From contig JBHJGP010000025.1 of the NCBI GenBank assembly GCA_050331695.1, positions 1 to 64,000 on the forward strand: DNA of 64,000 bases. The letters are read 5' to 3'. The notes below the pieces were generated by a model, which had not been told where the DNA came from, searched no databases, and saw only the letters and a list, made by a program, of their open reading frames with translations. Position numbers and translations under genes: made by a program. This stretch comes from JBHJGP01 sp050331695. Its GTDB lineage: Bacteria; Pseudomonadota; Alphaproteobacteria; Geminicoccales; Geminicoccaceae. This document shows positions 54,952-63,659 of the stretch, in pieces; position 1 is the stretch's first letter; each line of letters opens with the position of its first letter.

Positions 54952-56204
54952 CCTTCGTCATCGACGCCTATCGGATTGTGAGCCACCTGGGAGGACCGAT
55001 CTTCGCCTGGTACCTCAATCATCGCGTCAAGCGAGGCAATGAGGACCCGGATCGGCTGGGCGAACGGTGGGGATGGAGCAAGCTCGAACGACCAACTCGA
55101 AAGCTGCTCTGGTTCCATGGCGCCAGCGTCGGCGAGAGCCTGTCGATCCTGCCCGTTCTGGAAGACCTTCTACAGCGGCGGGCCGACGTCCATGTCTTGG
55201 TGACGACCGGTACGGTGACATCGGCGAAACTCATGGCCGAGCGCTTGCCGGACCGGGCGATCCATCAGTTTTTGCCGATGGACCGTCCCGCGACTGTACG
55301 CCGTTTCTTCGACCATTGGCGGCCGGATCTTTCGGTCCTGGTCGAGAGCGAGATTTGGCCGAACCTGGTCATGGCGATGCCACGGCCGGCCTTGGCGCTG
55401 AACGCTCGGATGTCCAAGCGGTCATTCGGCCGTTGGTCGAAACTGCCGGCGACCGCGGCGAAGCTGATGGGCCGTTTCGACCTGGTATTGGCCCAATCGG
55501 AAAGCGATGCGGCTCGCTGGAAGGCGCTGGGCGCGGGCAAGGTGCGGGTTGTCGGCAATTTGAAGAACACGGCGCCGCCTCTTCCGGCCGATCCGGCAAA
55601 GCTTCACGAGCTGAGGCAGGCGGTGGCCGGCCGCGTGGTTTGGCTGGCCGCCAGCACCCACGCCGGCGAAGAGCCGATCATCGCCCGGGTTCATGACCAG
55701 GTGCGGGAGGTGGTTCCCAATCTGCTTACGATTATCGTGCCCCGGCACCCAGAACGGGGGCCTGAGGTCGTGGAAGCCGTCGGTCCCCGGACCCGCGGTC
55801 GCCGCAGCGTCGATCCCGCGACACTGAAAGGCGCCCAAATCCATGTGGCCGACACGCTTGGGGAACTCGGTCTCTTCTATCGCGTGGCGCATCTGGCCTT
55901 TATCGGAGGATCGCTCATACGCCACGGCGGTCAGAATCCCCTTGAGGCGGCGCGCTTGGGCGTGCCCGTCCTGTTCGGTCCGCACATGTTCAACTTTGAT
56001 GACACCGTCTGCCGATTGACCGCCGCCGGATGCGCTTTGCAGGTCTCGGGCGAGGCCGAGCTTGCCGCCCAGGTCTTGGCGTTGCTCACCGACGACAAGC
56101 GGCGCCAGGAGATGGGGAAGGCGGGGGCGGCACTTGCCGCCGCCGACAAGGGCATCCTCAAGGCGAGCGTCGACGAGATCGTTTCGCTGATCGCAAACCG
56201 CTGA
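54948..56204 (+). CDS. waaA: 3-deoxy-D-manno-octulosonic acid transferase
   Basis: Kdo transferase (KdtA) that adds Kdo to lipid IVA at the inner membrane, 418 residues. The N-terminal segment has the family HGASVGESLSILPVL, then LVESEIWPNLV and LNARMSKRSF. The C-terminal GT-B half has GGSLIRHGGQNPLEAARLG. GTG start overlaps the upstream stop. The number of Kdo residues added is not readable. lpxK follows after an unexplained 367-bp gap. Confidence 0.95.
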   Translation: MTFVIDAYRIVSHLGGPIFAWYLNHRVKRGNEDPDRLGERWGWSKLERPTRKLLWFHGASVGESLSILPVLEDLLQRRADVHVLVTTGTVTSAKLMAERLPDRAIHQFLPMDRPATVRRFFDHWRPDLSVLVESEIWPNLVMAMPRPALALNARMSKRSFGRWSKLPATAAKLMGRFDLVLAQSESDAARWKALGAGKVRVVGNLKNTAPPLPADPAKLHELRQAVAGRVVWLAASTHAGEEPIIARVHDQVREVVPNLLTIIVPRHPERGPEVVEAVGPRTRGRRSVDPATLKGAQIHVADTLGELGLFYRVAHLAFIGGSLIRHGGQNPLEAARLGVPVLFGPHMFNFDDTVCRLTAAGCALQVSGEAELAAQVLALLTDDKRRQEMGKAGAALAAADKGILKASVDEIVSLIANR

Positions 56205-56571
56205 TTTCTGATCCTCTACAGGTAGCCAAAGCCGGCGATGGCACGGAACGCCTTTGTTCTTAGCGTCCCGACCCGCTGACATTTTCGCGCAGAACCCCAT
56301 ATGACAAAATTATGATCGCGACGACGGAATGACGCCGACCCTCATGCGCGCTCTCGCCCGAACGTGTTCATTGTTGGCTTTCGCAACCAGCGCTTCCGCG
56401 TTGAATGGCAACTTGCGGCGCGGTGGTACTTCAGCCGCCGTGCCTCGGTGCCACCGTCGGCTGTCCAGGATCCGGGCGTTTCAGGCTTACGGGCAGTGGC
56501 GGTTCGGCCACGGAAGGTCGTTGGGCGATTAGCCCGGTGGTCGCCCGACTAGCCTTGTTTTCGAGGAACCT
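56205..56571. other. Unexplained gap between waaA and lpxK
   Basis: A 367-bp interval in an otherwise tight operon. A 67-codon frame at 56329-56532 begins with a signal-peptide-like stretch (MRALARTCSLLAFATSASA) but has a basic, low-quality rest and no clear ribosome-binding site. Another frame at 56364-56552 overlaps it. Neither is supported as a gene. The gap may contain a promoter for lpxK or a decayed small gene. Confidence 0.4.
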
Positions 56572-57561
56572 TTGAACCCACCCTCCTTTTGGCAAAAAGC
56601 GGACTGGCGGTCCTGGGCGTTGTTGCCCTTGTCGGCGCTCTTCCTTCTCGCAAGCTTTCTCCGACGCCTTTTCGCCCAGCCGCTGCAACCAAGCTGCCCC
56701 GTTCTCTGCGTCGGCAACGTGACGGTGGGCGGTACCGGCAAGACACCGGTCGCTATCGATCTCGCCCGACGATTTCAGGAAAGAGGCGAAAATGTTCATT
56801 TGCTTTGCCGGGGGTATGGCGGACGCTTGTCCGGACCCGTTCTTGTCGATCTGGCGACCCACGATGCGGGTGACGTCGGCGATGAAGCGCTTCTGCTGGC
56901 TCAAGCCGCGCCGACCTGGGCCGCCTGGGACAGGGAGGCTGGCGCCAAGGCCGCGGCGGCGGCAGGGGCCAGCTTAATCATCCTCGACGACGGGCTTCAG
57001 AACCCGCACCTCGCCAAAACCTGTTCGCTTTTGGTGATCGACGGCGAAACCGGTTTCGGCAATGGCATGGTTCTGCCGGCGGGTCCCTTGCGCGAACCTG
57101 TTCGCTCGGCGCTGGCCCGGGTCGATGCCGTGGTCATCATGGGCCAGCCCAAGGCCGCCGCCCTCAACCGTCTGCCTTTCGATAAGCCGACGCTCCAGGC
57201 CGCGATCGTCCCCAGGGGCGACATGGTCGACCGGTGGGCCGAGAGGCGAGTGGTCGCCTTCGCCGGGATCGGCCGGCCGGACAAATTCTTCACGGCGTTG
57301 ACGGAGCTCGGCTCGAAGGTGGTCGCCCGCTGCGCCTATCCCGATCACCACCGCTTCGACGCCGACGAACTGGAGCGAATTGGATCGCTCGCGGAACGTC
57401 ACAAAGCTGAGATGGTGACGACGGTCAAAGACTGGGTGCGTCTGCCGCAGACCTGGCAACAGCGCTGCGATCCGCTGTTTGTGAATGTTCGGTGGCAAGA
57501 CGCCGAGCTTCTGGAAAAACTTTTGTTCCACCAGGCCGCTGACAAAGCGGCACGATATTGA
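56572..57561 (+). CDS. lpxK: Tetraacyldisaccharide 4'-kinase
   Basis: Phosphorylates the 4' position of the lipid A disaccharide to make lipid IVA. The 329-residue protein has a hydrophobic N-terminus (about 14-32) that anchors it to the inner membrane, the P-loop VGNVTVGGTGKTP at 47-59, and the family motifs LLCRGYGG, ILDDGLQNPHL and PDHHRFDADEL. The TTG start is preceded by GAGGAA. Length is normal. Confidence 0.95.
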   Translation: MNPPSFWQKADWRSWALLPLSALFLLASFLRRLFAQPLQPSCPVLCVGNVTVGGTGKTPVAIDLARRFQERGENVHLLCRGYGGRLSGPVLVDLATHDAGDVGDEALLLAQAAPTWAAWDREAGAKAAAAAGASLIILDDGLQNPHLAKTCSLLVIDGETGFGNGMVLPAGPLREPVRSALARVDAVVIMGQPKAAALNRLPFDKPTLQAAIVPRGDMVDRWAERRVVAFAGIGRPDKFFTALTELGSKVVARCAYPDHHRFDADELERIGSLAERHKAEMVTTVKDWVRLPQTWQQRCDPLFVNVRWQDAELLEKLLFHQAADKAARY

Positions 57562-57622
57562 TCCAACGGCGTTAAAGCACCGTAGAAAGACATAGAAGCA
57601 AGACGGGAAGGGTCCACAAACA

Positions 57623-57638
57623 CGCACCATCAGGTGCG
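57623..57638 (+). promoter_or_regulatory. Small hairpin just before the rpoH ribosome-binding site
   Basis: CGCACC (57623-57628), loop ATCA, GGTGCG (57633-57638) lies next to the GGAGGAGAGG that precedes the rpoH ATG. It could influence translation, as rpoH is often controlled by mRNA structure, but it does not itself cover the start codon. Confidence 0.35.
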
Positions 57639-57653
57639 GGAGGAGAGGTATCC

Positions 57654-58553
57654 ATGGCGTATTATGACACGCCTGAAACACAGCGTGCCAGTCGTCGCTT
57701 CATTCGCAGTGCGATGAACGCACCTATTTTAACGCGCGAACATGAAATGGATTTGGCGCGGCGGTGGCGCCATCAGGACGACGAGGCCGCGCTACACGAA
57801 CTCATCGAATCCTACACACGATTGGTGATCTCGACCGCATCCAAATTCAAACACTACGGTTTGCCGATGAGTGATCTGGTCCAGGAGGGCACCGTCGGCC
57901 TGATGCAGGCGGCAGCGCGCTTCGAGCCCGAACGGGATGTTCGGTTTTCGACCTATGCCGCTTGGTGGATCCGTTCGTCGATGCAGGATTTCGTGCTGCG
58001 CAACTGGTCGGTCGTCCGAACTGGCACGACCGCCGCGCAGAAAGCGCTTTTCTTCAACCTTCGGCGCCTTCGGGCCAAGATCGACGACGGCGGCAACATC
58101 TCGCTTACCGACGAAGGGCGCCGATACATTGCCGGCGAGCTCTCGGTCAACCTCACGGACGTGGAATCGATGGAGATGCGCCTTTCCGGCGCCGACCAGA
58201 GCCTCAACGCTTCGATCAGCCCGACCGGCGAGGACGAGTGGCAGGATTTTCTCGCTGATTCTCGGCCTAGCCCCGAGGACATCGTCGGCGACGACCATGA
58301 TGAGCGGACCGTTCTTGGCTGGATCAACGACGCCGTCTCCGAGCTGAACGATCGGGAACAGATCATTATTCGCGAGCGGCGCCTTTGCGACGAAGGCAAG
58401 ACCCTCGAGGAGCTGGGCCGCGACCTTGGTATCAGCAAGGAGCGGGTGCGGCAGATCGAGCACCGTGCTCTGCAAAAGCTGAAAGCATCGCTGCTCGACC
58501 GGGCGACCGATCCGGCCGACACGCAATTGCTGACGAACGCTCTCGCGGCTTAG
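57654..58553 (+). CDS. rpoH: RNA polymerase sigma-32 (heat-shock) factor
   Basis: Alternative sigma factor of the RpoH family, 299 residues. Region 2 contains LVQEGTVGLMQAAARFEPERDVRFSTYAAWWIR at about 83-115 (seen across the protein); the RpoH box QKALFFNLRRLR lies near 129-140; region 4 ends with the helix-turn-helix KTLEELGRDLGISKERVRQIE. The N-terminal motif differs somewhat from the main heat-shock RpoH and may represent the second copy (RpoH2-like) found in many alphaproteobacteria. Strong GGAGGAGAGG before the ATG. Confidence 0.92.
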   Translation: MAYYDTPETQRASRRFIRSAMNAPILTREHEMDLARRWRHQDDEAALHELIESYTRLVISTASKFKHYGLPMSDLVQEGTVGLMQAAARFEPERDVRFSTYAAWWIRSSMQDFVLRNWSVVRTGTTAAQKALFFNLRRLRAKIDDGGNISLTDEGRRYIAGELSVNLTDVESMEMRLSGADQSLNASISPTGEDEWQDFLADSRPSPEDIVGDDHDERTVLGWINDAVSELNDREQIIIRERRLCDEGKTLEELGRDLGISKERVRQIEHRALQKLKASLLDRATDPADTQLLTNALAA

Positions 58554-58594
58554 GTCCGCAGCTTCTCGCCAGGGCAATCGCTGGCACGATGGTC

Positions 58595-58629
58595 AGAGGG
58601 CCGCGTGGACAAGGGTCGCGAGGCCCTCT
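58595..58629 (+). terminator. Strong inverted repeat between rpoH and the UbiH-family gene
   Basis: AGAGGGCC (58595-58602) and GGCCCTCT (58622-58629) are perfect 8-bp arms, with an inner GCG/CGC extension. It begins about 40 bp after the rpoH stop and ends 12 bp before the next ATG. It is probably the rpoH terminator, although no clear T-run follows; it could also affect translation of the next gene. Confidence 0.6.
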
Positions 58630-58641
58630 AGCTGTCAGATC

Positions 58642-59802
58642 ATGGAACAGCATAGCGATATCATCGTCGTCGGAGCCGGTCATGCCGGTTTGACCTTGGC
58701 GCTCGCCTGCGCCGGTCAGAAGCGAACCGTGACCCTCATCGATCCCGCAGCCCAAACCGACATTGTCGAGGCGCCGTTCGACGGCCGCGCGCTGGCTTTG
58801 ATGGCGGGCTCGCAAAAGCGGCTCGATCGCCTCGGTGTCTGGCCCACGATCGCGCCCGTCGCCTGGCCGGTCCGACAAGCCGAGGTCACCGACATGACGA
58901 CCGGCGTTCACTGGACCCATAGGGCCCGGGACGTCGGCGAACCGGCCTTGGCGTTCGGCGTCGAGACGCGGCGGCTGCGCGCTGTTCTGATGGCGGCTGC
59001 GATCGTCGAACCTCGGATCCGGATCATCGACCGCGTATCGGCGAAGCATCTCCACGCGGATGGGGGAACCGTCGCGCTCGAACTCGACGATGGTCGGCGC
59101 CTCGGTGCTGCCCTGCTGGTGGGCGCTGACGGTCGGGGATCAACCGTTCGTGATCTCGCCGGCATCAAGGCCGAGATCACCGCCTATCCCCAGTCCGCGC
59201 TGACCTTCGCAGTCACAACCGATGACCAAGCCGACGGCATCAGCGAGTTTCTCCGACCCGAAGGACCGATCGCAGCGCTGCCGATCGATCAAAGCCTCGT
59301 GTCGCTCACCTGGGTCGACGGTCCGGCCCAAGGGGAGCGTCGTCGTCGGCTCGATGACCAGGATCTTGCGGCGGAGCTGGCAGCGGCGACAAACGGACGG
59401 CTGTCGGCCCGCTCCGTGCAGGCGAGGCCGATGGCGTACCGGCTATCTCAACACCATGCCGATCGTTATGTGGACCGGCGGGTGGCTTTGATCGGCGACG
59501 CCGCCCATGGCGTTCACCCGCTTCACGCCCAAGGGTTCAACATGGCGGTCGCCGATATCGACACGCTGGTCACCAAAACACGAGAAAACGACGATCCCGG
59601 TCGGGCGGCGTCGTTGAAGGAATATGAGCGCGAAGCAAGACCGGCCAATCGGTTTCGCATCGCCGGAACCGACTGGCTCAACAGGCTCTACGGGCTCGAT
59701 GGCGGGATGGCGGCGATGGGGCGAGGCGCGCTGTTCGACGTCATAGATGCAACCCGACCGCTGAAGCGCGCCGCCATGACCACAGGCCTCGGTCTCAATT
59801 GA
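58642..59802 (+). CDS. UbiH/UbiF/COQ6 family FAD-dependent hydroxylase
   Basis: Flavin monooxygenase of 386 residues, probably hydroxylating the ubiquinone precursor ring. FAD motifs: VVGAGHAGLTLALA near the N-terminus, FDGRALALMAGS, and VALIGDAAHGVHPLHAQGFN near residue 290. Alphaproteobacteria carry several such paralogues with different ring positions; which one this is cannot be told. It lies alone between rpoH and the subtilase. ATG at 58642 is 12 bp after a strong hairpin. Confidence 0.87.
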   Translation: MEQHSDIIVVGAGHAGLTLALACAGQKRTVTLIDPAAQTDIVEAPFDGRALALMAGSQKRLDRLGVWPTIAPVAWPVRQAEVTDMTTGVHWTHRARDVGEPALAFGVETRRLRAVLMAAAIVEPRIRIIDRVSAKHLHADGGTVALELDDGRRLGAALLVGADGRGSTVRDLAGIKAEITAYPQSALTFAVTTDDQADGISEFLRPEGPIAALPIDQSLVSLTWVDGPAQGERRRRLDDQDLAAELAAATNGRLSARSVQARPMAYRLSQHHADRYVDRRVALIGDAAHGVHPLHAQGFNMAVADIDTLVTKTRENDDPGRAASLKEYEREARPANRFRIAGTDWLNRLYGLDGGMAAMGRGALFDVIDATRPLKRAAMTTGLGLN

Positions 59803-59892
59803 TCTCTTTTTGAGCGAACCTCCCAACTAGACATTGCGCCTATAGGTAGAAGGCCCTAGTTTTCGCCTCTCGCGAGAACAAGGACCTTCATT

Positions 59893-62280
59893 ATGAACTT
59901 AAAGGCGATCGTTCGTGTCGACCTGACGCGACCCCTGGTCGTGTCACTTGTTCTTCTGACCGGCTGTGGCGGCGGTGGCGGAGGCGGCGGCGATATCGGC
60001 AGCGGCCTGTCCACCAACACGACCTTTTCCAGCTTCGCGATCTCGACTGGCGGCGGTTACGTCCCGAGTGGTGAGCCCAGCCCGGTGAGCTCCGCCGCCG
60101 ACTGGTCGGCCCGGGCGGAGTATGCGAACAGCACCGGACTTGCCCAGGTCCGGGCCGCGGAAGGCTATGCACTGCGAACCGGAGGGCTGCCAGGCGGCGA
60201 GGGCGTCAAGGTGGCGGTCATCGATGGCGGCATCGATCTGCGCCACGCCGACCTGCAGGATGCGTTGGCCGGCCAAAAGGCCTTCTTTTACGCGACGGAA
60301 GCCGGTGTGACACCCAGTGGCCACGGCACCCATGTGGCGGGGATCATCGGCGCGCCCCGTTCCGACAACACCGATCCGAACAATCGTCACGGTATCGCCT
60401 ACAACGCATCGATCGTTCCGATCCAGGTCCATCGCCCGAGCGTGTTCGGCGGCTCGCTCCAGTTCTATGTGGATGACGTAGCCCATGCGATCGCCTCGGC
60501 GGCGGGCTTGGAGAAAAACTACAGTGGCGCGAAGGACCCGTCCGGCGAACTTCTGATTTCAGAGCCGAGCGCCGAGGCCGACATTATCAATCTGAGCCTT
60601 GGCGGTCCGATGCCGGCGCCAGTCGAGCTGGACGCCATGCGCGACGCCGCTGCTAGAGGCAAGATCATGGTCATTGCGACGGGTAACAGGGGTGCCGATG
60701 ATCCCGACTACCCGGCCCGCTACGTGATCGATCCCCAGGTCCAGGGCTACAGCCTGGCGGTCGGCAATCTCAACGGCTCGGGCGTTGCCGAGCCAACCAG
60801 CAATGGTTGCGGCGTCACCCAAGCCTATTGCCTGTTCGCGCCCGGAACGGCGATCAATTCCACCGTGCCCAACGACGGCTATGGTGAGATCACCGGGACC
60901 TCGATGGCGGCACCACTGGTCGCCGGCGCGGCCGCCGTCCTTCAGGCGGCCTTTCCCGGTGTCGGACCCACCGATATCGTCGGCCGGCTCTTGAGCTCGG
61001 CCGATGATCTGGGCGATTCCGATCTCTACGGCCATGGTCGGCTCAATCTGGAAGCGGCGATGACCGCCGTCGGCGCGTTGAGCATTCCCACGGGCCCGAC
61101 CATCGCCGACAGCGCCGCCTCGCCACAGACCGCCTCGTTCCAGGCCGGTAGCGGCTTCGGTCTCGCCGGCCTGCAGGGTGAGACCATGGCCAGAACCATG
61201 GTGCTGGACGAGCAGGGCTTTCCATTCTGGGTCGATCTCCGCGATCGGGCGGATAAGGCCCGAGTGGTCGGCGCCCTGGCGCCCTTCACGGCACCGGCCG
61301 AGCACACCTCGGTGATCGCCGACAGCCCGGCGCTCGGCTTCGCCGCCCGGATCACACGGCCGGCTGCTGCGCGCGTCGACGAAGACCTGGCCTGGCGGGC
61401 CGATCTCGCCTCGACGCGCCAAGACGCGCCGAGCGAACTCCGGATGCGGCTCGCGCTCAACGACAGGCTCACGGCTTTCGCCGAAATGCGAAGTGGGTCG
61501 CAGCCATCGGTGTTCGCTGAAGGCGGCGATGATCTCGAACTTGGCCTGATCCAGGGCGGGCGCTGGTTGCAGCCCCTGGCCAGTCTCACCGGCCCCCAGG
61601 ATCGAACCGGCCTCAGTTTCGTGTTGACGGATGATCTCGCGCTCAGCTTCGCTGCCAGCCGGTCGAGCGAGGAGCATGACAGCCGAGGTGTCGGCATTGC
61701 GCTGACCAAGCGGGTCGGCGAGCGCGGTGCGTTCGAGCTCGGTCTCGGCGATCACCGTGAGCGCGGCCGCTTTCTGGGGAGCGAGGGTGAGGGGGCGTTC
61801 CGGCTCACCAAGGGGCTTACGCGAAACCTGCAGCTCACGGGACGGTGGGAGGTGGCGCACGGGACGCACCTTTTCGCCAGTGTCACGCAAGCCTTCGGTG
61901 AGGCTGGAGGGGCCGCGATGATCCAGGATCTTGACCAGGTGCGCGCCCGGGCCTTCGCGCTCGGCATGGCGCGCCAGGATGTTTTCGAGGCCGGCGATCG
62001 TCTAACGCTCACCTTCGGTCAGCCGCTTCGGGTCGAGCGCGCCCGGGCCGACCTCGCCGTGCCGGTCGCCCGACGAGTAGACGGCACGATCGATTATCGC
62101 CGGGACCAGGTGGACCTCGATGCCGAGGGCCGGGAGCTGGCCATGGAAGCGGTCTACACCAGCCCGCTCGCCGAAAACATGGACCTGCGCCTCGGCGGTT
62201 TTCTCCGCCGCCAGCCGGATCACGATCCCGACCGCTCGGTGGATGTCGGCCTCGCGTTCCGGCTCGACTTTTCGTTCTAA
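59893..62280 (+). CDS. Lipoprotein subtilisin-like serine protease with C-terminal beta-barrel
   Basis: A 795-residue S8 protease. The signal peptide ends in a lipobox, LLTGC, followed by eight glycines, so the mature N-terminus is probably lipidated. The catalytic triad is intact: D111 (VAVIDGGIDLRHADL), H144 (GHGTHVAGIIGA), S337 (GTSMAAPLVAGAA). From about residue 520 the sequence alternates as beta-strands and ends in Phe (AFRLDFSF), as in outer-membrane barrels. This is the layout of the autotransporter proteases SphB1 and NalP, although smaller. It is probably exposed on the cell surface and may process surface proteins. A strong hairpin follows the stop. Confidence 0.87.
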   Translation: MNLKAIVRVDLTRPLVVSLVLLTGCGGGGGGGGDIGSGLSTNTTFSSFAISTGGGYVPSGEPSPVSSAADWSARAEYANSTGLAQVRAAEGYALRTGGLPGGEGVKVAVIDGGIDLRHADLQDALAGQKAFFYATEAGVTPSGHGTHVAGIIGAPRSDNTDPNNRHGIAYNASIVPIQVHRPSVFGGSLQFYVDDVAHAIASAAGLEKNYSGAKDPSGELLISEPSAEADIINLSLGGPMPAPVELDAMRDAAARGKIMVIATGNRGADDPDYPARYVIDPQVQGYSLAVGNLNGSGVAEPTSNGCGVTQAYCLFAPGTAINSTVPNDGYGEITGTSMAAPLVAGAAAVLQAAFPGVGPTDIVGRLLSSADDLGDSDLYGHGRLNLEAAMTAVGALSIPTGPTIADSAASPQTASFQAGSGFGLAGLQGETMARTMVLDEQGFPFWVDLRDRADKARVVGALAPFTAPAEHTSVIADSPALGFAARITRPAAARVDEDLAWRADLASTRQDAPSELRMRLALNDRLTAFAEMRSGSQPSVFAEGGDDLELGLIQGGRWLQPLASLTGPQDRTGLSFVLTDDLALSFAASRSSEEHDSRGVGIALTKRVGERGAFELGLGDHRERGRFLGSEGEGAFRLTKGLTRNLQLTGRWEVAHGTHLFASVTQAFGEAGGAAMIQDLDQVRARAFALGMARQDVFEAGDRLTLTFGQPLRVERARADLAVPVARRVDGTIDYRRDQVDLDAEGRELAMEAVYTSPLAENMDLRLGGFLRRQPDHDPDRSVDVGLAFRLDFSF

Positions 62281-62292
62281 CTAGCGGGCGAA

Positions 62293-62318
62293 GGGCGCTG
62301 CCGTTATAGGCAGCGTCC
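62293..62318 (+). promoter_or_regulatory. 10-bp hairpin directly abutting the rimO start codon
   Basis: GGGCGCTGCC (62293-62302), loop GTTATA, GGCAGCGTCC (62309-62318) pairs along ten positions with one G-U. The ATG of rimO begins at the next base. The only Shine-Dalgarno-like GAAGGG lies partly in the 5' arm. It may end the protease transcript, or hold down rimO translation. Confidence 0.6.
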
Positions 62319-63659
62319 ATGAGCCAGAACCTGCCATCGACCCAGGGGCCGCCGGCTGTCGGCATTGTCAGTCTCGGCTGCCCCAAGGCCTTGGTCGATT
62401 CCGAGCGGATCCTCACTCGTCTCCGGTCCGAGGGCTACCGCTTATCCTCGGACTATGCCGGCGCCGACGTCGTGCTGGTCAACACGTGCGGCTTCCTGGA
62501 CAGCGCCCGGGCCGAGAGCCTGGATGCCATCGGCGAAGCTTTGGCCGAAAACGGCCGGGTGATCGTTACGGGATGTCTCGGCAAAGACAAAAAACTGATC
62601 GAGGCGGCCCATCCGGGCGTGCTGGCGATCACCGGGCCGCAGCAGTATGAGGCGGTGATCGAGGCGGTGCACGAGGCCCTGCCGCCGGTTCCCGATCCAT
62701 TTGTCAGTTTGGTCCCGCCCCAGGGCCTCAAGCTAACCCCACGGCACTACGCGTACTTGAAGATCGCCGAGGGCTGCAATCACCGCTGCAGCTTCTGCAT
62801 CATTCCCAAGCTCCGGGGACGTCTGAAAAGCCGTTCGGCCGCGGAAATCCTCTACGAGGCCGAGCGCCTGGCCGATGCCGGCGTCCGCGAGCTTTTGGTC
62901 ATCTCCCAGGACACCAGCGCCTACGGCGTCGATCTGCGCCATGAGACGAGCCGTTGGCGGGGCCGGGAGGTGAGGGCGCATATTACCGATCTTTCGTCCG
63001 CGCTCGGCGAGCTCGGCATCTGGGTCCGGCTCCACTACATCTACCCCTATCCGCATGTGGACCAACTCATTCCGCTGATGGCCGACGGCAAGATTCTGCC
63101 CTATCTGGATATTCCGTTTCAGCACGCTGATCCCTGGATCCTGAAAGCCATGCGCCGGCCGGCGCACCAGGAGAAGACGCTCTCTCGGATAGCCTCCTGG
63201 CGGGCGATCTGCCCCGATCTGACGCTTCGCTCGACCTTCATCGTCGGCTTTCCCGGCGAGACGGAGGAAGAATTCGAAGCGCTTCTCGCTTGGCTGCAAG
63301 AAGCCCAGTTGGACCGGGTCGGCTGTTTTCGTTACGAGGCCGTGGACGGCGCCGACGCCAACCAAATCGGTGGTTTCGTTGCGGATAAGGTCAAGAACGA
63401 GCGCTACCAGCGGCTGATGACGCTCCAGGCCCGGATCAGCGAGGAGCGGCTCCAGGCGAAGGTGGGTCAGACCCTGCAAGTTCTGGTCGACGAGGTGGAG
63501 GGCGACACCGCCATCGCCCGTTCCGAGGCCGACGCGCCCGAGATCGACGGTAATGTGTTCTTGCGGAACGCGGAAGGGCTGGAGCCGGGCGACATGCTCG
63601 AGGTTGAGATCGAGGGCGTCGACGGTCACGACCTGTTGGCGGGACCGCCTGAGTTCTAG
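62319..63659 (+). CDS. rimO: Ribosomal protein S12 methylthiotransferase
   Basis: Radical-SAM enzyme that methylthiolates an aspartate of ribosomal protein S12. The 446 residues include the N-terminal UPF0004 cysteines (SLGCPKALVDSE, NTCGFLDSA, GCLGKD), the radical-SAM cluster C153/C157/C160 in GCNHRCSFCIIP, and a C-terminal TRAM domain (about 375-440). The SLGCPK and PKLRGRLKSRS blocks distinguish RimO from MiaB. Its TAG stop shares CTAG with the convergent mtnK stop. Confidence 0.96.
   Translation: MSQNLPSTQGPPAVGIVSLGCPKALVDSERILTRLRSEGYRLSSDYAGADVVLVNTCGFLDSARAESLDAIGEALAENGRVIVTGCLGKDKKLIEAAHPGVLAITGPQQYEAVIEAVHEALPPVPDPFVSLVPPQGLKLTPRHYAYLKIAEGCNHRCSFCIIPKLRGRLKSRSAAEILYEAERLADAGVRELLVISQDTSAYGVDLRHETSRWRGREVRAHITDLSSALGELGIWVRLHYIYPYPHVDQLIPLMADGKILPYLDIPFQHADPWILKAMRRPAHQEKTLSRIASWRAICPDLTLRSTFIVGFPGETEEEFEALLAWLQEAQLDRVGCFRYEAVDGADANQIGGFVADKVKNERYQRLMTLQARISEERLQAKVGQTLQVLVDEVEGDTAIARSEADAPEIDGNVFLRNAEGLEPGDMLEVEIEGVDGHDLLAGPPEF

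Noticed and set aside
56329..56532. Small secreted protein between waaA and lpxK
   Set aside because: Only the first 20 residues look protein-like, there is no good ribosome-binding site, and a second frame overlaps it.
59970..60000. Glycine-codon repeat as a microsatellite of interest on its own
   Set aside because: It encodes the Gly run after the lipobox cysteine, as in known lipoprotein autotransporter proteases, so it is explained.
60559..61890. 443-codon minus-strand frame inside the subtilase
   Set aside because: Antisense shadow; composition typical of mirrored GC-rich codons.
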